Source of the DNA: Rhizobium binae | GTDB lineage: Bacteria > Pseudomonadota > Alphaproteobacteria > Rhizobiales > Rhizobiaceae | Length of the DNA stretch: 64,000 bases | Reading direction: 5' to 3' | Assembly: GCF_017357225.1 (NCBI RefSeq) | Contig: NZ_CP071606.1 | Location: 248,001-312,000, forward strand | Part shown: one piece after another, positions 44,940-53,129 of the stretch | How the letters are laid out: each line of letters starts with the position of its first letter | Position numbering within the stretch: position 1 is the first letter of the stretch | The notes under the pieces: model-generated | Databases searched by the model: none | The model's input: the letters and a program-made list of their open reading frames with translations, nothing else | What the model was told of the DNA's origin: nothing | Position numbers and translations under genes: made by a program

Positions 44940-45290
44940 AGTGCCGAACGAAGACGTGCTGGCCTACATGACTTTTCCCCGTCAGCACTGGACGAAGCTG
45001 CCAGCCCCAACCCTATCGAGCGACTGAACGGCGAGATCAAGCGCCGAACCGAGGTTGTCGGCATCTTCCCCAACGAGGATGCCATCGTCAGGCTCGTCGG
45101 CGCGTTGCTCCTCGAACAGAATGACGAATGCGCCGTCCGGCGCTCCCGATACATGAACCTTGAGACCATCGCCACAATGAGCTGATGATCCGATCATCAG
45201 CCTGCCTGCTGCGGCTGCCCGGAAGGCACGGCGAACGCCGAAGTTACACCACTCCCTGGGACATCATCGCTGGGGAGGCAGCTCCCCCGG
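44940..45290 (+). mobile_element. IS256-family transposase 3' remnant
   Basis: The last part of an IS256-type transposase remains: EDVLAYMTFPRQHWTKL in one frame and, after a one-base shift near 45000, NPIERLNGEIKRRTEVVGIF, then PNEDAIVRLVGALLLEQNDE to the stop at 45185. After the stop, GTTACACCACTCCCTGGGAC resembles the terminal repeat of this IS group, so the right end is kept. The first 300 or so residues are gone. Confidence 0.8.
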
Positions 45291-45326
45291 ACGAATGATG
45301 GGCATTGTTCCGACGTCAGGCGGGGT

Positions 45327-45554
45327 TCAACCATTTCCGAGTCCCCGGCACGCGGTGGCTTTAGTGCTCCTCCGCACTTGTGGAGTTTTTTCCGAGAGAG
45401 ACTTCTGCTCACTGTCATCGTGAGGTTTTGCGCGACAGTCATTCCTGCTTTCGAAGCCTTTTTCCGAACCGAACGAAGGCCCCGCCGTCACAATCGATGC
45501 AGCAAATGCAAGAAGCAGCGCAGCAACAGAATATCCGGGTCCGCTATGGATCAT
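45327..45554 (-). CDS. Possible small exported protein
   Basis: 75 residues. MIHSGPGYSVAALLLAFAAS followed by IVTAGPSFGSEKG looks like a cleaved signal peptide; the short mature part is hydrophilic with two cysteines. No ribosome site ahead of the ATG at 45554; an ATG at 45596 is in frame. Unknown family. Confidence 0.35.
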   Translation of the reverse strand: MIHSGPGYSVAALLLAFAASIVTAGPSFGSEKGFESRNDCRAKPHDDSEQKSLSEKTPQVRRSTKATACRGLGNG

Positions 45555-45761
45555 TTGAATTGCTCGTTGACCTAAGAACGACCGCGCTATTCGCACACAA
45601 ATCCTGCGGCCGCGATCTCAAGGTAAAACAGTGCGCCAGGGGGTAGGTTTCCGATCCAGTCTTCACGTTCAAGTGATGATTGCGGTGTGGGTTTCTTGTC
45701 GGTTTCGGGAACGGCAGGCCTTGCGGTTCGTTTGCTTGACAAGGAAGCAGGAACCGGACGA

Positions 45762-46055
45762 ATGAAACGATCAAAACCGAAGCCCCCAACCATTGCCGCG
45801 ACGACAAGTACCGGCTCCAGGAATGAGCGCCGAAACGCCCGCCCGGAGGCTCAAGATCTGACGGACCCATCGGAGGTGTGGAAGAATTCCGAAACTACTC
45901 CTCAGCCTGAGAACCAGGATTCTCTTGGCAGGGTTGCAGATGCGAGTGATATCGGCTCAGGCGCGCCTCCACCATACGCTAGCGGGGTCCAGGCGGATAG
46001 CATTGCGAGACAGACCAGCGCGGGTTCTAAGGCGAAACGCCGCGGAAGGCGCTAG
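45762..46055 (+). CDS. Small basic, disordered protein (SyrB-like N-terminal style)
   Basis: 97 residues starting MKRSKPKPPTIAATTSTGSR and ending GSKAKRRGRR. It is rich in Ser, Pro, Arg and Lys with no folded core. The composition resembles the N-terminal halves of the SyrB-like proteins at 59651-61454, but the C-terminal coiled coil they share is missing. An ATG at 45687 is also in frame. Confidence 0.45.
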   Translation: MKRSKPKPPTIAATTSTGSRNERRNARPEAQDLTDPSEVWKNSETTPQPENQDSLGRVADASDIGSGAPPPYASGVQADSIARQTSAGSKAKRRGRR

Positions 46056-46126
46056 CACTACTTTGGCAGATTGATCCTCGGTCAACGATGATCGGCCATC
46101 TTTGGCACTTCAACAGGGTGCGAAGG

Positions 46127-47442
46127 ATGGCAGAGCAGGATGTTGCACTGACGGAATGGTTTGAAGCCGTTCGTTGAGAAGCTTGGCCACAAGAAGCGGC
46201 GGCAGATGTGCCCGGTGTATATTTCTGGCGTGATCGGGCCGGGAGATCGTAAGAGTATCGAGCCGATGGCAGAGCGCCTGGCACCTGATCGCTACGACCG
46301 CCTGCATCATTTCATCTCGGATGGTATTTGGGACACTGGTCCTCTTGAGGAAGAACTGGCGGTGCAGGCTGACAGAATAGTCGGGGCTTCGGATGCTTTT
46401 CTGGTGATCGATGATACAGCTCTTCCGAAGAAGGGCGACCATTCTGTTAGGGCGCACCCACAATATGCATCGATGCTGGGCAAGCGAGCCAACTGCCAGA
46501 CGCTGGTGACATTGACGCTGGCACGCGACGAGGTTCCTGTTCCCGTTGGCCTGCGGCTGTTCCTGCCAGAAAGCTGGACCAGTGATCAGGATCGGATGGC
46601 AAAGGCCGGCTTTCCCGAGCCAATGCGCATATCCCGCACCAAACCGGAGATCGCGCTTGACGAGATCGATCGGCTGATCGCGGTAGGCGGCGGTTTGGCA
46701 CCGTGCTTGCTGACGCAGGTTACGGTCTGTCGGCCCCTTTTCGCCAGGGTTTGAGTGCGCGGGGTCTCACCTGGGCCGTCGGCATTTCCAAGCATCAGAA
46801 GGTTTATCCCCCTTATGTCGCATTGATCTTTCCTGTTGCTGGCCATGGACGACCGCGCAGGCATTCAATCCCCGATACGCTGTCGACAGCAGCCGAAACG
46901 ATCCTCGCGGCATCGACATGGAAGACGCTCAGCTGGCGGCGTGGCACCAAAGGTCGATTGGTAGCGCGCTTTGCTGCCCTGCGCATTCGAATTGCGGATG
47001 GCAGCCCCCAGCGCATCCTCGACAAGGGACAACAGCATATGCCGGGCGAGGAAGCCTGGCTGGTTGGTGAGTGGCGCTCAAACGACGAACGCAAATATTA
47101 CCTCTCCAATCTTCCAGCAGAGGCGACATTAAAGCAGTTGGCGGCGGCCATTAAAGCCCGTTGGGTCTGCGAGCAGGCTCATCGGCAGATGAAGGAAGAA
47201 CTCGGCCTCGATCACTTCGAAGGCCGATCATGGCAAGGCCTCCATCGACACGCGCTGATGACCATGATCGCTTATGCCTTCCTGCAACATCAGCGCCTAT
47301 ACAAGGCAAAGCGGGAAAAAAAGAACAGACGCGGCCCGCCTAAACCGACACTGCCAGCTATCCGACGCGCCGTCATAGCCGCGCTCTCAAACCACCATCC
47401 ACCACAACGATGTCCACACTGCCGTTTCCGGTTCCAAATGAC
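46127..47442 (+). pseudogene. IS701-like transposase, two frameshifts, 3' end cut by an IS3 element
   Basis: Reads MAEQDVALTEWFEA, shifts frame near 46165, continues KPFVEKLGHKKRRQMCPVYI and LVIDDTALPKKGDHSVR, the first catalytic Asp region, shifts again near 46700 into VLADAGYG (second Asp), then ISKHQKVYPP and QMKEELGLDHFEGRSWQGLH with the Glu. C-terminal RCPHCRFRF is near the natural end. The IS3 inverted repeat begins at 47443. Inactive. Confidence 0.8.
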
Positions 47443-47468
47443 TGAACCGCGCCGGGTTTGCCGGAGGC
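47443..47468 (+). repeat. IS3 element terminal inverted repeat (orfB end)
   Basis: 26 bases, exact reverse complement of 48736-48761. Confidence 0.9.
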
Positions 47469-47481
47469 CATTTCGTTTAAG

Positions 47482-48385
47482 TTATGCAGCCATGGCTGGT
47501 GCGTCCAGCATGGCGTAGTATCGTTCTTCAGCCTCTGCTGGCGGAATGTTTCCGATGGGTTCCAGAAGGCGGCGGTTGTTAAACCAATCGACCCATTCGA
47601 GTGTGGCGAACTCCACGGCTTCGAAGTTGCGCCATGGTCCTCGCCGATGGATGACCTCGGCCTTGTAAAGACCGTTGATCGTTTCGGCGAGAGCATTGTC
47701 ATAGCTGTCGCCAACACTTCCGACGGAGGGCTCGATGCCCGCCTCCGCCAGTCGGTCGGAATAGCGAATGGACACGTATTGCACGCCCCTGTCGGAATGG
47801 TGGATGAGGCCACCGCGATGGACGGGCCGTCGATCATGAAGCGCCTGGTCCAAGGCATCGAGGACGAAACCCGCATGGGCGGTCCGCTGCCCGCCAACCG
47901 ACAATGCGGCGTGCAAAGGCATCGATGACGAAGGCCACGTAGACGAAGCCTTGCCAGGTGGCCACATAGGTGAAATCGGAGAGCCACAGCATGTTCGGCG
48001 CGGGAGCAAAGAACTGCCGGTTCACGCGGTCAAGCGGGCATGGAGCGGCCTTGTCGCTGATCGTCGTGCGGATCGGCTTGCCACGGATGATGCCCTGAAT
48101 CCCCATTGCCCTCATAAGCCGAGCGACGGTGCAGCGGGCGATGTCGAAGCCCTCTCGTTGCAACTGCCGCCAGACCTTGCGCACGCCATAGACCTGAAAG
48201 TTCTCATTGAACACCCGGCGTATCTCGATCTTCATAGCGATGTCACGACGGGCGCGGGCCGACAGGCGACCCACGTCCGTGCGCTTGGCAACGACCTCGT
48301 AGTAGGTGGATGGGGCAATCGGCAGCAGCCTGCAGATCGGCTCGACCCCGAACACGCCACGGTGTTCATCGATGAATGAGATCAT
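47482..48385 (-). pseudogene. IS3-family orfB (integrase catalytic subunit), frameshifted
   Basis: The first frame runs [20 protein letters not shown] to AFARRIVGW and includes the HTH_21 region (FQVYGVRKVWRQLQREGFDI) and first catalytic Asp in LWLSDFTYVATW. A shift near 47910 moves the rest (ALDQALHDRRP, then HHSDRGVQYVS with Asp two and DSYDNALAETINGLYKAEVI with Glu) to another frame. The catalytic triad is therefore split. Overlaps orfA by four bases, as needed for programmed frameshifting in IS3 elements. Confidence 0.85.
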
Positions 48386-48708
48386 CGCTTGAATGGGCGG
48401 TCGAGCTCCGCCTGGGCAAAATACGCCGACGCTTTGCGCAGAATCTCGTTGGCCTGACGAAGTTCGCGGTTCTCCCGCTCAAGAGCCTTCATCTTCTCGG
48501 CGACATCGCTCGGCAGGCCTGTTCGCTTACCGCTATCGACTTCGGTCTTCTTCACCCATTCGTGCAGTGTCGCCGGCGAGCAGCCGATCTTGGCTGCGAT
48601 AGATGAAACAGCAGCCCACCGCGAGGGATGCTCGGCTTCGTGATCCAGCACCATGCGGATGGCACGCTCACGGACTTCAGGCGAAAATTTGTTCGTTGTC
48701 TTGCTCAT
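48382..48708 (-). CDS. IS3-family orfA (helix-turn-helix subunit)
   Basis: 108 residues: [20 protein letters not shown] then [20 protein letters not shown] (helix-turn-helix) and the leucine zipper [20 protein letters not shown]. Intact. C-terminal [16 protein letters not shown] is typical of the IS51-like group within IS3. Confidence 0.9.
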   Translation of the reverse strand: MSKTTNKFSPEVRERAIRMVLDHEAEHPSRWAAVSSIAAKIGCSPATLHEWVKKTEVDSGKRTGLPSDVAEKMKALERENRELRQANEILRKASAYFAQAELDRPFKR

Positions 48709-48735
48709 ATCGGCTCCACTTTCTCAGAAGTTGGA

Positions 48736-48761
48736 GCCTCCGGCAAACCCGGCGCGGTTCA
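48736..48761 (-). repeat. IS3 element terminal inverted repeat (orfA end)
   Basis: 26 bases, exact reverse complement of 47443-47468. Confidence 0.9.
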
Positions 48762-48784
48762 CTGCACTACAGCCGACCTCTCCT

Positions 48785-49451
48785 TTTTACTTTGAAGTCT
48801 TTCTCACCCAGTGCTGGAAGGACGGCAACCGCCGTGGACGGCATCTGTTTCATGACATTAAGCGCCGCGGATGTACCGGCAGCACTTCCAATCTCGAGCG
48901 CCTCCTGGCAACCTGGCGCCGCGCCGAAAGGCCGGAACAGATTAAGGATGAGAGTGATACGGCGCCGGCTCGGATTGGGCTCGCCAGGAGGACATATGAG
49001 AATGCACCTGTGCGTGATCCGCTCTCTGGCCATCTGATCTCACCGATTGTCGCGGCTGCTCTCTGCATAAAGCCGCGCGGCGCACTGACCATCAACCAGG
49101 CGCGGAAGGTCGACGTCCTCAAACAGGAATCGCATACGTTTGGTGTTTTGCGCAGCTTCTCAATGCCATTTCGCGGAATATTTCGTGGCAGAGATTCGAC
49201 GAAGCTCGAAGGATGGATCGATGATGCCATTGATTCCAAGACTCACCTCCCTCGCCCGTTTCGCACGGGTCCTTCGTCGTGATATTGACGCCGTGCGCAA
49301 CGCCATCGACTTGCCCTGGAGCAACGGTCAGGCGGAGGGTCAAATCAACCGACTGAAGACGATCAAGCGCGCAATGTACGGCAGAGCGTGTCCAGAGCTA
49401 CTCAGAGCGCGGATGAGGCAAATTGATATCGCGAAGCTCCACACAAAGTGA
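48785..49451 (+). pseudogene. ISL3-family transposase 3' remnant, frameshifted
   Basis: Starts abruptly after the IS3 repeat with FEVFLTQCWKDGNRRGRHLF and LERLLATWRRAERPEQ, the ISL3 DNA-binding linker, then MPFRGIFRGRDSTKLEGWID. A shift near 49222 leads to ARVLRRDIDAVRNAIDLPWS and NGQAEGQINRLKTIKRAMYG, which holds the catalytic Glu, to the stop at 49451. The 5' half is missing. Confidence 0.8.
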
Positions 49452-49859
49452 GGAAGACCCCGATTAAATGCAAAACGACATCTTTTTCGCGCAGTCTTTG
49501 GTCCGGCTTTTTTTCGGCTCAACGAAGGCCGGAAAAAGCAAGTGGAAATCGCCGCCATGCACCGCGTTGACGTAGCGACGTTCCAGCGGGCGCTGCAACG
49601 GAGGAGAGATGCTGTCGCATCCGAAAAGCGTGATGTGAAGGTTCGCTGCAGCCTATGTGATCGGCTTCAGTTCCATAAATACCTTTTACCCCACCGACAC
49701 TGAAATAGCGGGTCAACGGTTCTGGCAGGGCGAGTGTTTTCGAGGCCAATGTCCGGTCTGTTGCCGTTGTGTTCGCATTCTGTGCGAAGAAGATCGCATA
49801 ATGGATCGAAGACAACACCAATTCATCGGACACGCCGATGGGCGGTACGGGGAAGGGAA
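49452..49859. other. 408-bp stretch without a recognisable gene
   Basis: Holds an imperfect hairpin at about 49506-49539 (GCTTTTTTTCGGC with GCCGGAAAAAGC) that could be a two-way terminator or the ISL3 end. No protein gene recognised. Confidence 0.35.
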
Positions 49860-50216
49860 CTACGCCGGCAGGCGCGCCTCGGCATAATGGTCAGCGGCCT
49901 CTTCCAGCACCTCTTCTGCCCACTGATTCAGACTCTTTCCCGAAAGCTCAGCAGCAAGAGCTGCTCGGCGATGGACTTCGGGAGCGACACGAAACATCAT
50001 CTTCCCAGAATAGGGTCGCTGAGGCTCTTTGCCGATTTTCCTACAGGTCTCCAGGTAGTCATCGACTGCCTCATGGAAGGCTTTCTTGAGTTCAGCGACA
50101 CTGTCACCGTGAAAGCCGATTACATCCGAAATACCTGCAATCCTGCCAAAAAACACATCGTCCTCAGCGTCGAATTCGATGCGAGCGTGATATCCATTGT
50201 AGGTCATGATGTTCAT
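49860..50216 (-). CDS. hicB: HicB-family antitoxin
   Basis: 118 residues. The N-terminal partial RNase H-like domain (YHARIEFDAEDDVFFGRIAG, FHGDSVAELKKAFHEAVDDY) is followed by a ribbon-helix-helix DNA-binding end (FRVAPEVHRRAALAAELSGK, then SLNQWAEEVLEEA). It binds and blocks HicA and probably represses the operon. Start overlaps the hicA stop by four bases. The second ATG (MTYNGY) is also possible. Confidence 0.92.
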   Translation of the reverse strand: MNIMTYNGYHARIEFDAEDDVFFGRIAGISDVIGFHGDSVAELKKAFHEAVDDYLETCRKIGKEPQRPYSGKMMFRVAPEVHRRAALAAELSGKSLNQWAEEVLEEAADHYAEARLPA

Positions 50217-50467
50217 GGCGTCACTCCAATCTGCATCAGGAACTCGCGAGCATCGCGCACCTGATAACGCTTCGCTTCCTTGTCCGGATGTGGTCTATGG
50301 AAGCTCGCAATGATCCCGTCTTTTTCAAACTTAACGCGGGAACCGTTCCCCTCAATAAGGTCGGCTCCGGCAGCCACAAGCAGATTCTCTATAGCGGCCC
50401 ATTCAATGGTTCCCGAGACCGGGTCCTTGAAGACCGCCGCGAGAGTCTTTCTCTGCTTGCTGTTCAT
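50213..50467 (-). CDS. hicA: HicA-family mRNA interferase toxin
   Basis: 84 residues, slightly longer than the common 60-80. dsRBD-like fold with the active-site His region GSRVKFEKDGIIASFHRPHP and end YQVRDAREFLMQIGVTP. It cleaves mRNA when HicB is lost. Toxin first, antitoxin second with an ATGA overlap is the usual hicAB order. Appears intact. Confidence 0.9.
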   Translation of the reverse strand: MNSKQRKTLAAVFKDPVSGTIEWAAIENLLVAAGADLIEGNGSRVKFEKDGIIASFHRPHPDKEAKRYQVRDAREFLMQIGVTP

Positions 50468-50572
50468 GCTAGCAAATATAGAGACGCTTGCTGATTATGC
50501 AAGCATAAACTCAGCCTCTTGAATTCATCCCAAAGGTCGAACGGGGGGAGTGTGGGCAATAATCACGGGTCG

Positions 50573-50596
50573 GCAGTTCGTATCCCTTCAACTGCA
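50573..50596. repeat. tRNA 3'-end-like repeat, copy 1
   Basis: GCAGTTCGTATCCCTTCAAC then TGCA; matches copy 2 at 52956-52979 over about 24 bases with a few differences. The GTTCG-ATCCC core is like a T-loop. Perhaps an attachment-site relic. Confidence 0.35.
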
Positions 50597-50728
50597 ACGC
50601 ACAGGTCGAGTGAGCGGGTTCGGGTTCTCTCCCATCAGGGGCTGGATAGGCCGATCGGCATCTTCTTCGAAATAGCAGGTCCGTCCAAGGGACATCGGAT
50701 CAGAGCATCGCGACGGTGGCCACATACC

Positions 50729-50738
50729 CACATATGTG
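50729..50738. promoter_or_regulatory. Palindrome CACATATGTG ahead of the ParD-like gene
   Basis: Perfect 10-bp palindrome 36 bases upstream of the antitoxin start, with near copies CCACATA (left) and AATGTGG (right). A fit place for the antitoxin to autoregulate. Confidence 0.4.
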
Positions 50739-50773
50739 TTAATGTGGGCTTCCAAAGTTCAGGAACACGTTAG

Positions 50774-51025
50774 ATGAGCCGATTGACAATCGACATAACG
50801 GACCAACAACATCAAAGCTTAAAGGCGCTGGCCGCTTTGCAGGGCAAGACAATCAAGCAGTATGCACTTGAGCGCCTCTTTCCCGGTGACACAGATGGAG
50901 AACGAGCCTGGGAGGAGCTGAAGACGTTAATGAACACGCGCATCAAAGACGGGCTCGCCGGAAAACTGTCGACCAAAACCGTAGGTGAGATCCTCGACGA
51001 GGAGATTGCCGACGGTCATGCTTGA
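50774..51025 (+). CDS. ParD-like antitoxin
   Basis: 83 residues. The ribbon-helix-helix start MSRLTIDITDQQHQSLKALA with LQGKTIKQYALERLF, then a helical tail ending TVGEILDEEIADGHA that would wrap the toxin. Stop overlaps the toxin TTG start (TTGA). No strong ribosome site. Confidence 0.8.
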   Translation: MSRLTIDITDQQHQSLKALAALQGKTIKQYALERLFPGDTDGERAWEELKTLMNTRIKDGLAGKLSTKTVGEILDEEIADGHA

Positions 51026-51258
51026 CGGCCTACATTCTTACCGCAGAGGCGGAATCGGATCTACGTTCGGTAATACGCTACACACGTGCTCAATGGAGTG
51101 CCGCCCAGGTATGCCGCTTGAGCGCGCTTTATCCGGCGTTACGAATGGCTAAATGCGAACATCACCACGTCTTGTGTCTGCTTCGAGAGGATGCGCCCGC
51201 CCTTGTCGTGGCAATTCTTCATGAACGAATGGATCTCATGAAGCGTCTGGCTGGTTGA
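51022..51258 (+). pseudogene. ParE-like toxin with an internal deletion
   Basis: 78 residues against about 95-100 in the family. Start YILTAEAESDLRSVIRYTRA and the end ALRMAKCEHHHVLCLLREDA plus VVAILHERMDLMKRLAG are ParE. Between them, after WSAAQVCRL, about 20-25 residues of the central helices are absent without breaking the frame. The loss probably removes toxin activity while the operon stays readable. Confidence 0.7.
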
Positions 51259-51586
51259 ATGAATGATTTTTGGACGAAGGCGAGATTGCTTGAGCGTAAG
51301 GCCAATAAATCGTCGTTGTCGAGTACTCCATAAGGGGATCGCCAATTCTCCCATGAAGAGCTGCATTCCTTCCGTTTGCTAAAAGCTGGTAGGCTTGGCA
51401 GTGCGATGGAAATATGCACGAATTTGCTTTCGCTTCGCTTCTGATCAGATACCCCTCCGTTGAAATTCAGCTAGGCCGGTTCCGGCGACCTATCAGCGAA
51501 AGCTTCAGCAGCGCCTGCGTGGCCTCTCGCCTACCTCGTGCCGCAATTTGCGCCTGCCACATACTTTAAATCAGCCGCCACGCTGA
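51259..51586. other. 328-bp stretch without a recognisable gene
   Basis: Short frames only. A degenerate fourth copy of the downstream repeat (TTTAAATCAG at 51565) lies at its right end, in phase with the 22-bp array. Confidence 0.35.
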
Positions 51587-51644
51587 TTTCAAATGGTTAC
51601 ATGTTGACTTTCAATTGGTCATAGCCATAGTTTCAAATAGTCAT
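51587..51644 (+). repeat. Three direct repeats, 22-bp phase, upstream of the AAA/DUF4143 gene
   Basis: TTTCAAATGGTTAC (51587), TTTCAATTGGTCAT (51609) and TTTCAAATAGTCAT (51631) start exactly 22 bases apart, two helical turns, so all face the same side of DNA. The last ends 15 bases before the GTG start at 51660. Consensus TTTCAAWTRGTYAY. Likely an operator array. Confidence 0.7.
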
Positions 51645-51659
51645 CAAAGGAATGAAGCT

Positions 51660-52886
51660 GTGGCGCTGTATCCAAGGCTGGTTGAGCAACGCGTTGCCGA
51701 CGCCATGTCAGACACGCGGGTCGTTCTGATCGTAGGTCCCCGACAATCAGGAAAAACGACGTTGGCCAAGAAGATGGCCAACGAAGGGAGGGAGTATTAC
51801 ACGCTTGATAATGCGACGACCCTGGACGCCGCGAGACAGGATCCAGTTGGCTTTGTAAGACGTTTGGATCGCGCCATTATCGATGAAATTCAGCGCGCCC
51901 CCGAGTTGTTGCTAGCCATCAAGGAAAGCGTCGATACCGACCAACGTCCAGGACGTTTCCTCCTGACTGGTTCAGCCAATCTCATGACCCTGCCACGCGT
52001 GGCGGACTCGCTCGCAGGGCGCATGGAGGTCGTTCGATTGCTGCCGCTTGCGCAAAGCGAGATCAGAACCGCCGGCAGCAGCTTCCTGCGCGACGCCTTT
52101 CAAAATGAAGCTAAGGGCGGCGGAGAACCGATCGTCGGCGACGACCTGATGGCTGCGGTTCTGGCCGGTGGATATCCCGAGGCATTGGGCCGCAAAACCT
52201 TGAGCCGCAGACAGGACTGGTATACGGATTATATCCAGGCGATTGTTCAACGCGACGTTCGCGATGTCGCGCAAATCGAGCAGATTGCGCAAATGCCGCG
52301 CTTGCTGCGCATCCTGGCAGAGCATTCGGGACAACTCGTGAACTATTCCGGAATTGGCGCAGCCATCGGGATGAACCACATCACAACGCAGAAATACGTC
52401 GGTATATTCGAGAGCCTTTTCCTCGCCCGAACAGTTCAACCCTGGTTTTCCAACAAACTGAAACGCCTGACCAAGACCCCGAAAATACATTTCCTCGATT
52501 CTGGTCTTCTCGCATCTCTTCGTGACCTCTCTCTCGATCGACTCCGGCACGATAGGGGGCAGTTCGGGGCGTTGCTGGAGACTTTCGTTTTTGGGGAGAT
52601 CCTTAAACTCGCCAGCGCCGCACAAACCGGATTTGAGTTTTCGCATTTTCGTGACAAGCAGCAGAACGAAGTCGATATCGTTATCGAAGACAGGCGAGGG
52701 CGGATTGTCGGTATCGAGATAAAAGCGGCAGCATCCGTCTCGAATTCCGATTTTTCTGGATTGCGAATTTTGGCCGAAGCATCCGGAGAACGGTTTGTTT
52801 CGGGCCTGGTCTTGTACGACCATGACAAGGTGATCCCGTTCGGAGAACGCCTATCCGCCGTGCCAATCTCGGCGTTGTGGCATTAG
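51660..52886 (+). CDS. AAA ATPase with DUF4143 (AAA_14) and nuclease-like C-terminus
   Basis: 408 residues from GTG 51660, with AAGGA eight bases upstream. Walker A GPRQSGKTT at residues 26-34, Walker B-like AIIDEIQRAP, sensor LLTGSANLM. DUF4143 follows with GGYPEALGRK and DYIQAIVQRDVRDVAQIEQI, and a winged helix (NYSGIGAAIGMNHITTQKYV). The C-terminus NEVDIVIEDRRGRIVGIEIK has the D...ExK pattern of PD-(D/E)XK nucleases. Role unknown; such genes are mobile and common near toxin-antitoxin loci. Intact. Confidence 0.88.
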   Translation: MALYPRLVEQRVADAMSDTRVVLIVGPRQSGKTTLAKKMANEGREYYTLDNATTLDAARQDPVGFVRRLDRAIIDEIQRAPELLLAIKESVDTDQRPGRFLLTGSANLMTLPRVADSLAGRMEVVRLLPLAQSEIRTAGSSFLRDAFQNEAKGGGEPIVGDDLMAAVLAGGYPEALGRKTLSRRQDWYTDYIQAIVQRDVRDVAQIEQIAQMPRLLRILAEHSGQLVNYSGIGAAIGMNHITTQKYVGIFESLFLARTVQPWFSNKLKRLTKTPKIHFLDSGLLASLRDLSLDRLRHDRGQFGALLETFVFGEILKLASAAQTGFEFSHFRDKQQNEVDIVIEDRRGRIVGIEIKAAASVSNSDFSGLRILAEASGERFVSGLVLYDHDKVIPFGERLSAVPISALWH

Positions 52887-52955
52887 CGCCTGGGAATTCG
52901 CCGCAGGGTCCAGACCCGAGCATTCTTGGAAATTCGACGGCGACGAAATGGGCCT

Positions 52956-52979
52956 CAGGTTCGATTCCCCTCAACTGCA
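52956..52979. repeat. tRNA 3'-end-like repeat, copy 2
   Basis: CAGGTTCGATTCCCCTCAAC then TGCA. GGTTCGATTCC is a textbook T-arm. With copy 1 it brackets the ParDE and AAA/DUF4143 genes. Confidence 0.35.
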
Positions 52980-53129
52980 TGCCATATCCCGAGCGTCTAG
53001 CGGGCGGCTCAGCGGACCGAAAGCACGCCGTCGTCGCGATGGCTGCGAATTTACAGAGGACGCTGTCAGCGGTCGACAATCGCGAGGCTGAAAGCAGGAC
53101 CAATCGGCGCCTCACTCCTGCGTCGGCTG

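Larger units (their letters stand above)
47443..48761 (-). mobile_element. IS3-family insertion sequence, 1319 bp
   Basis: Bounded by perfect 26-bp inverted repeats (47443-47468 and 48736-48761, outer end TGAACCGCGCCGGGTTTGCC). Contains orfA and orfB on the minus strand. Flanking bases GAC and CTG do not match, so no 3-bp target duplication is seen. The left flank is an IS701-like remnant and the right an ISL3 remnant, so a deletion or recombination probably followed insertion. Confidence 0.9.
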
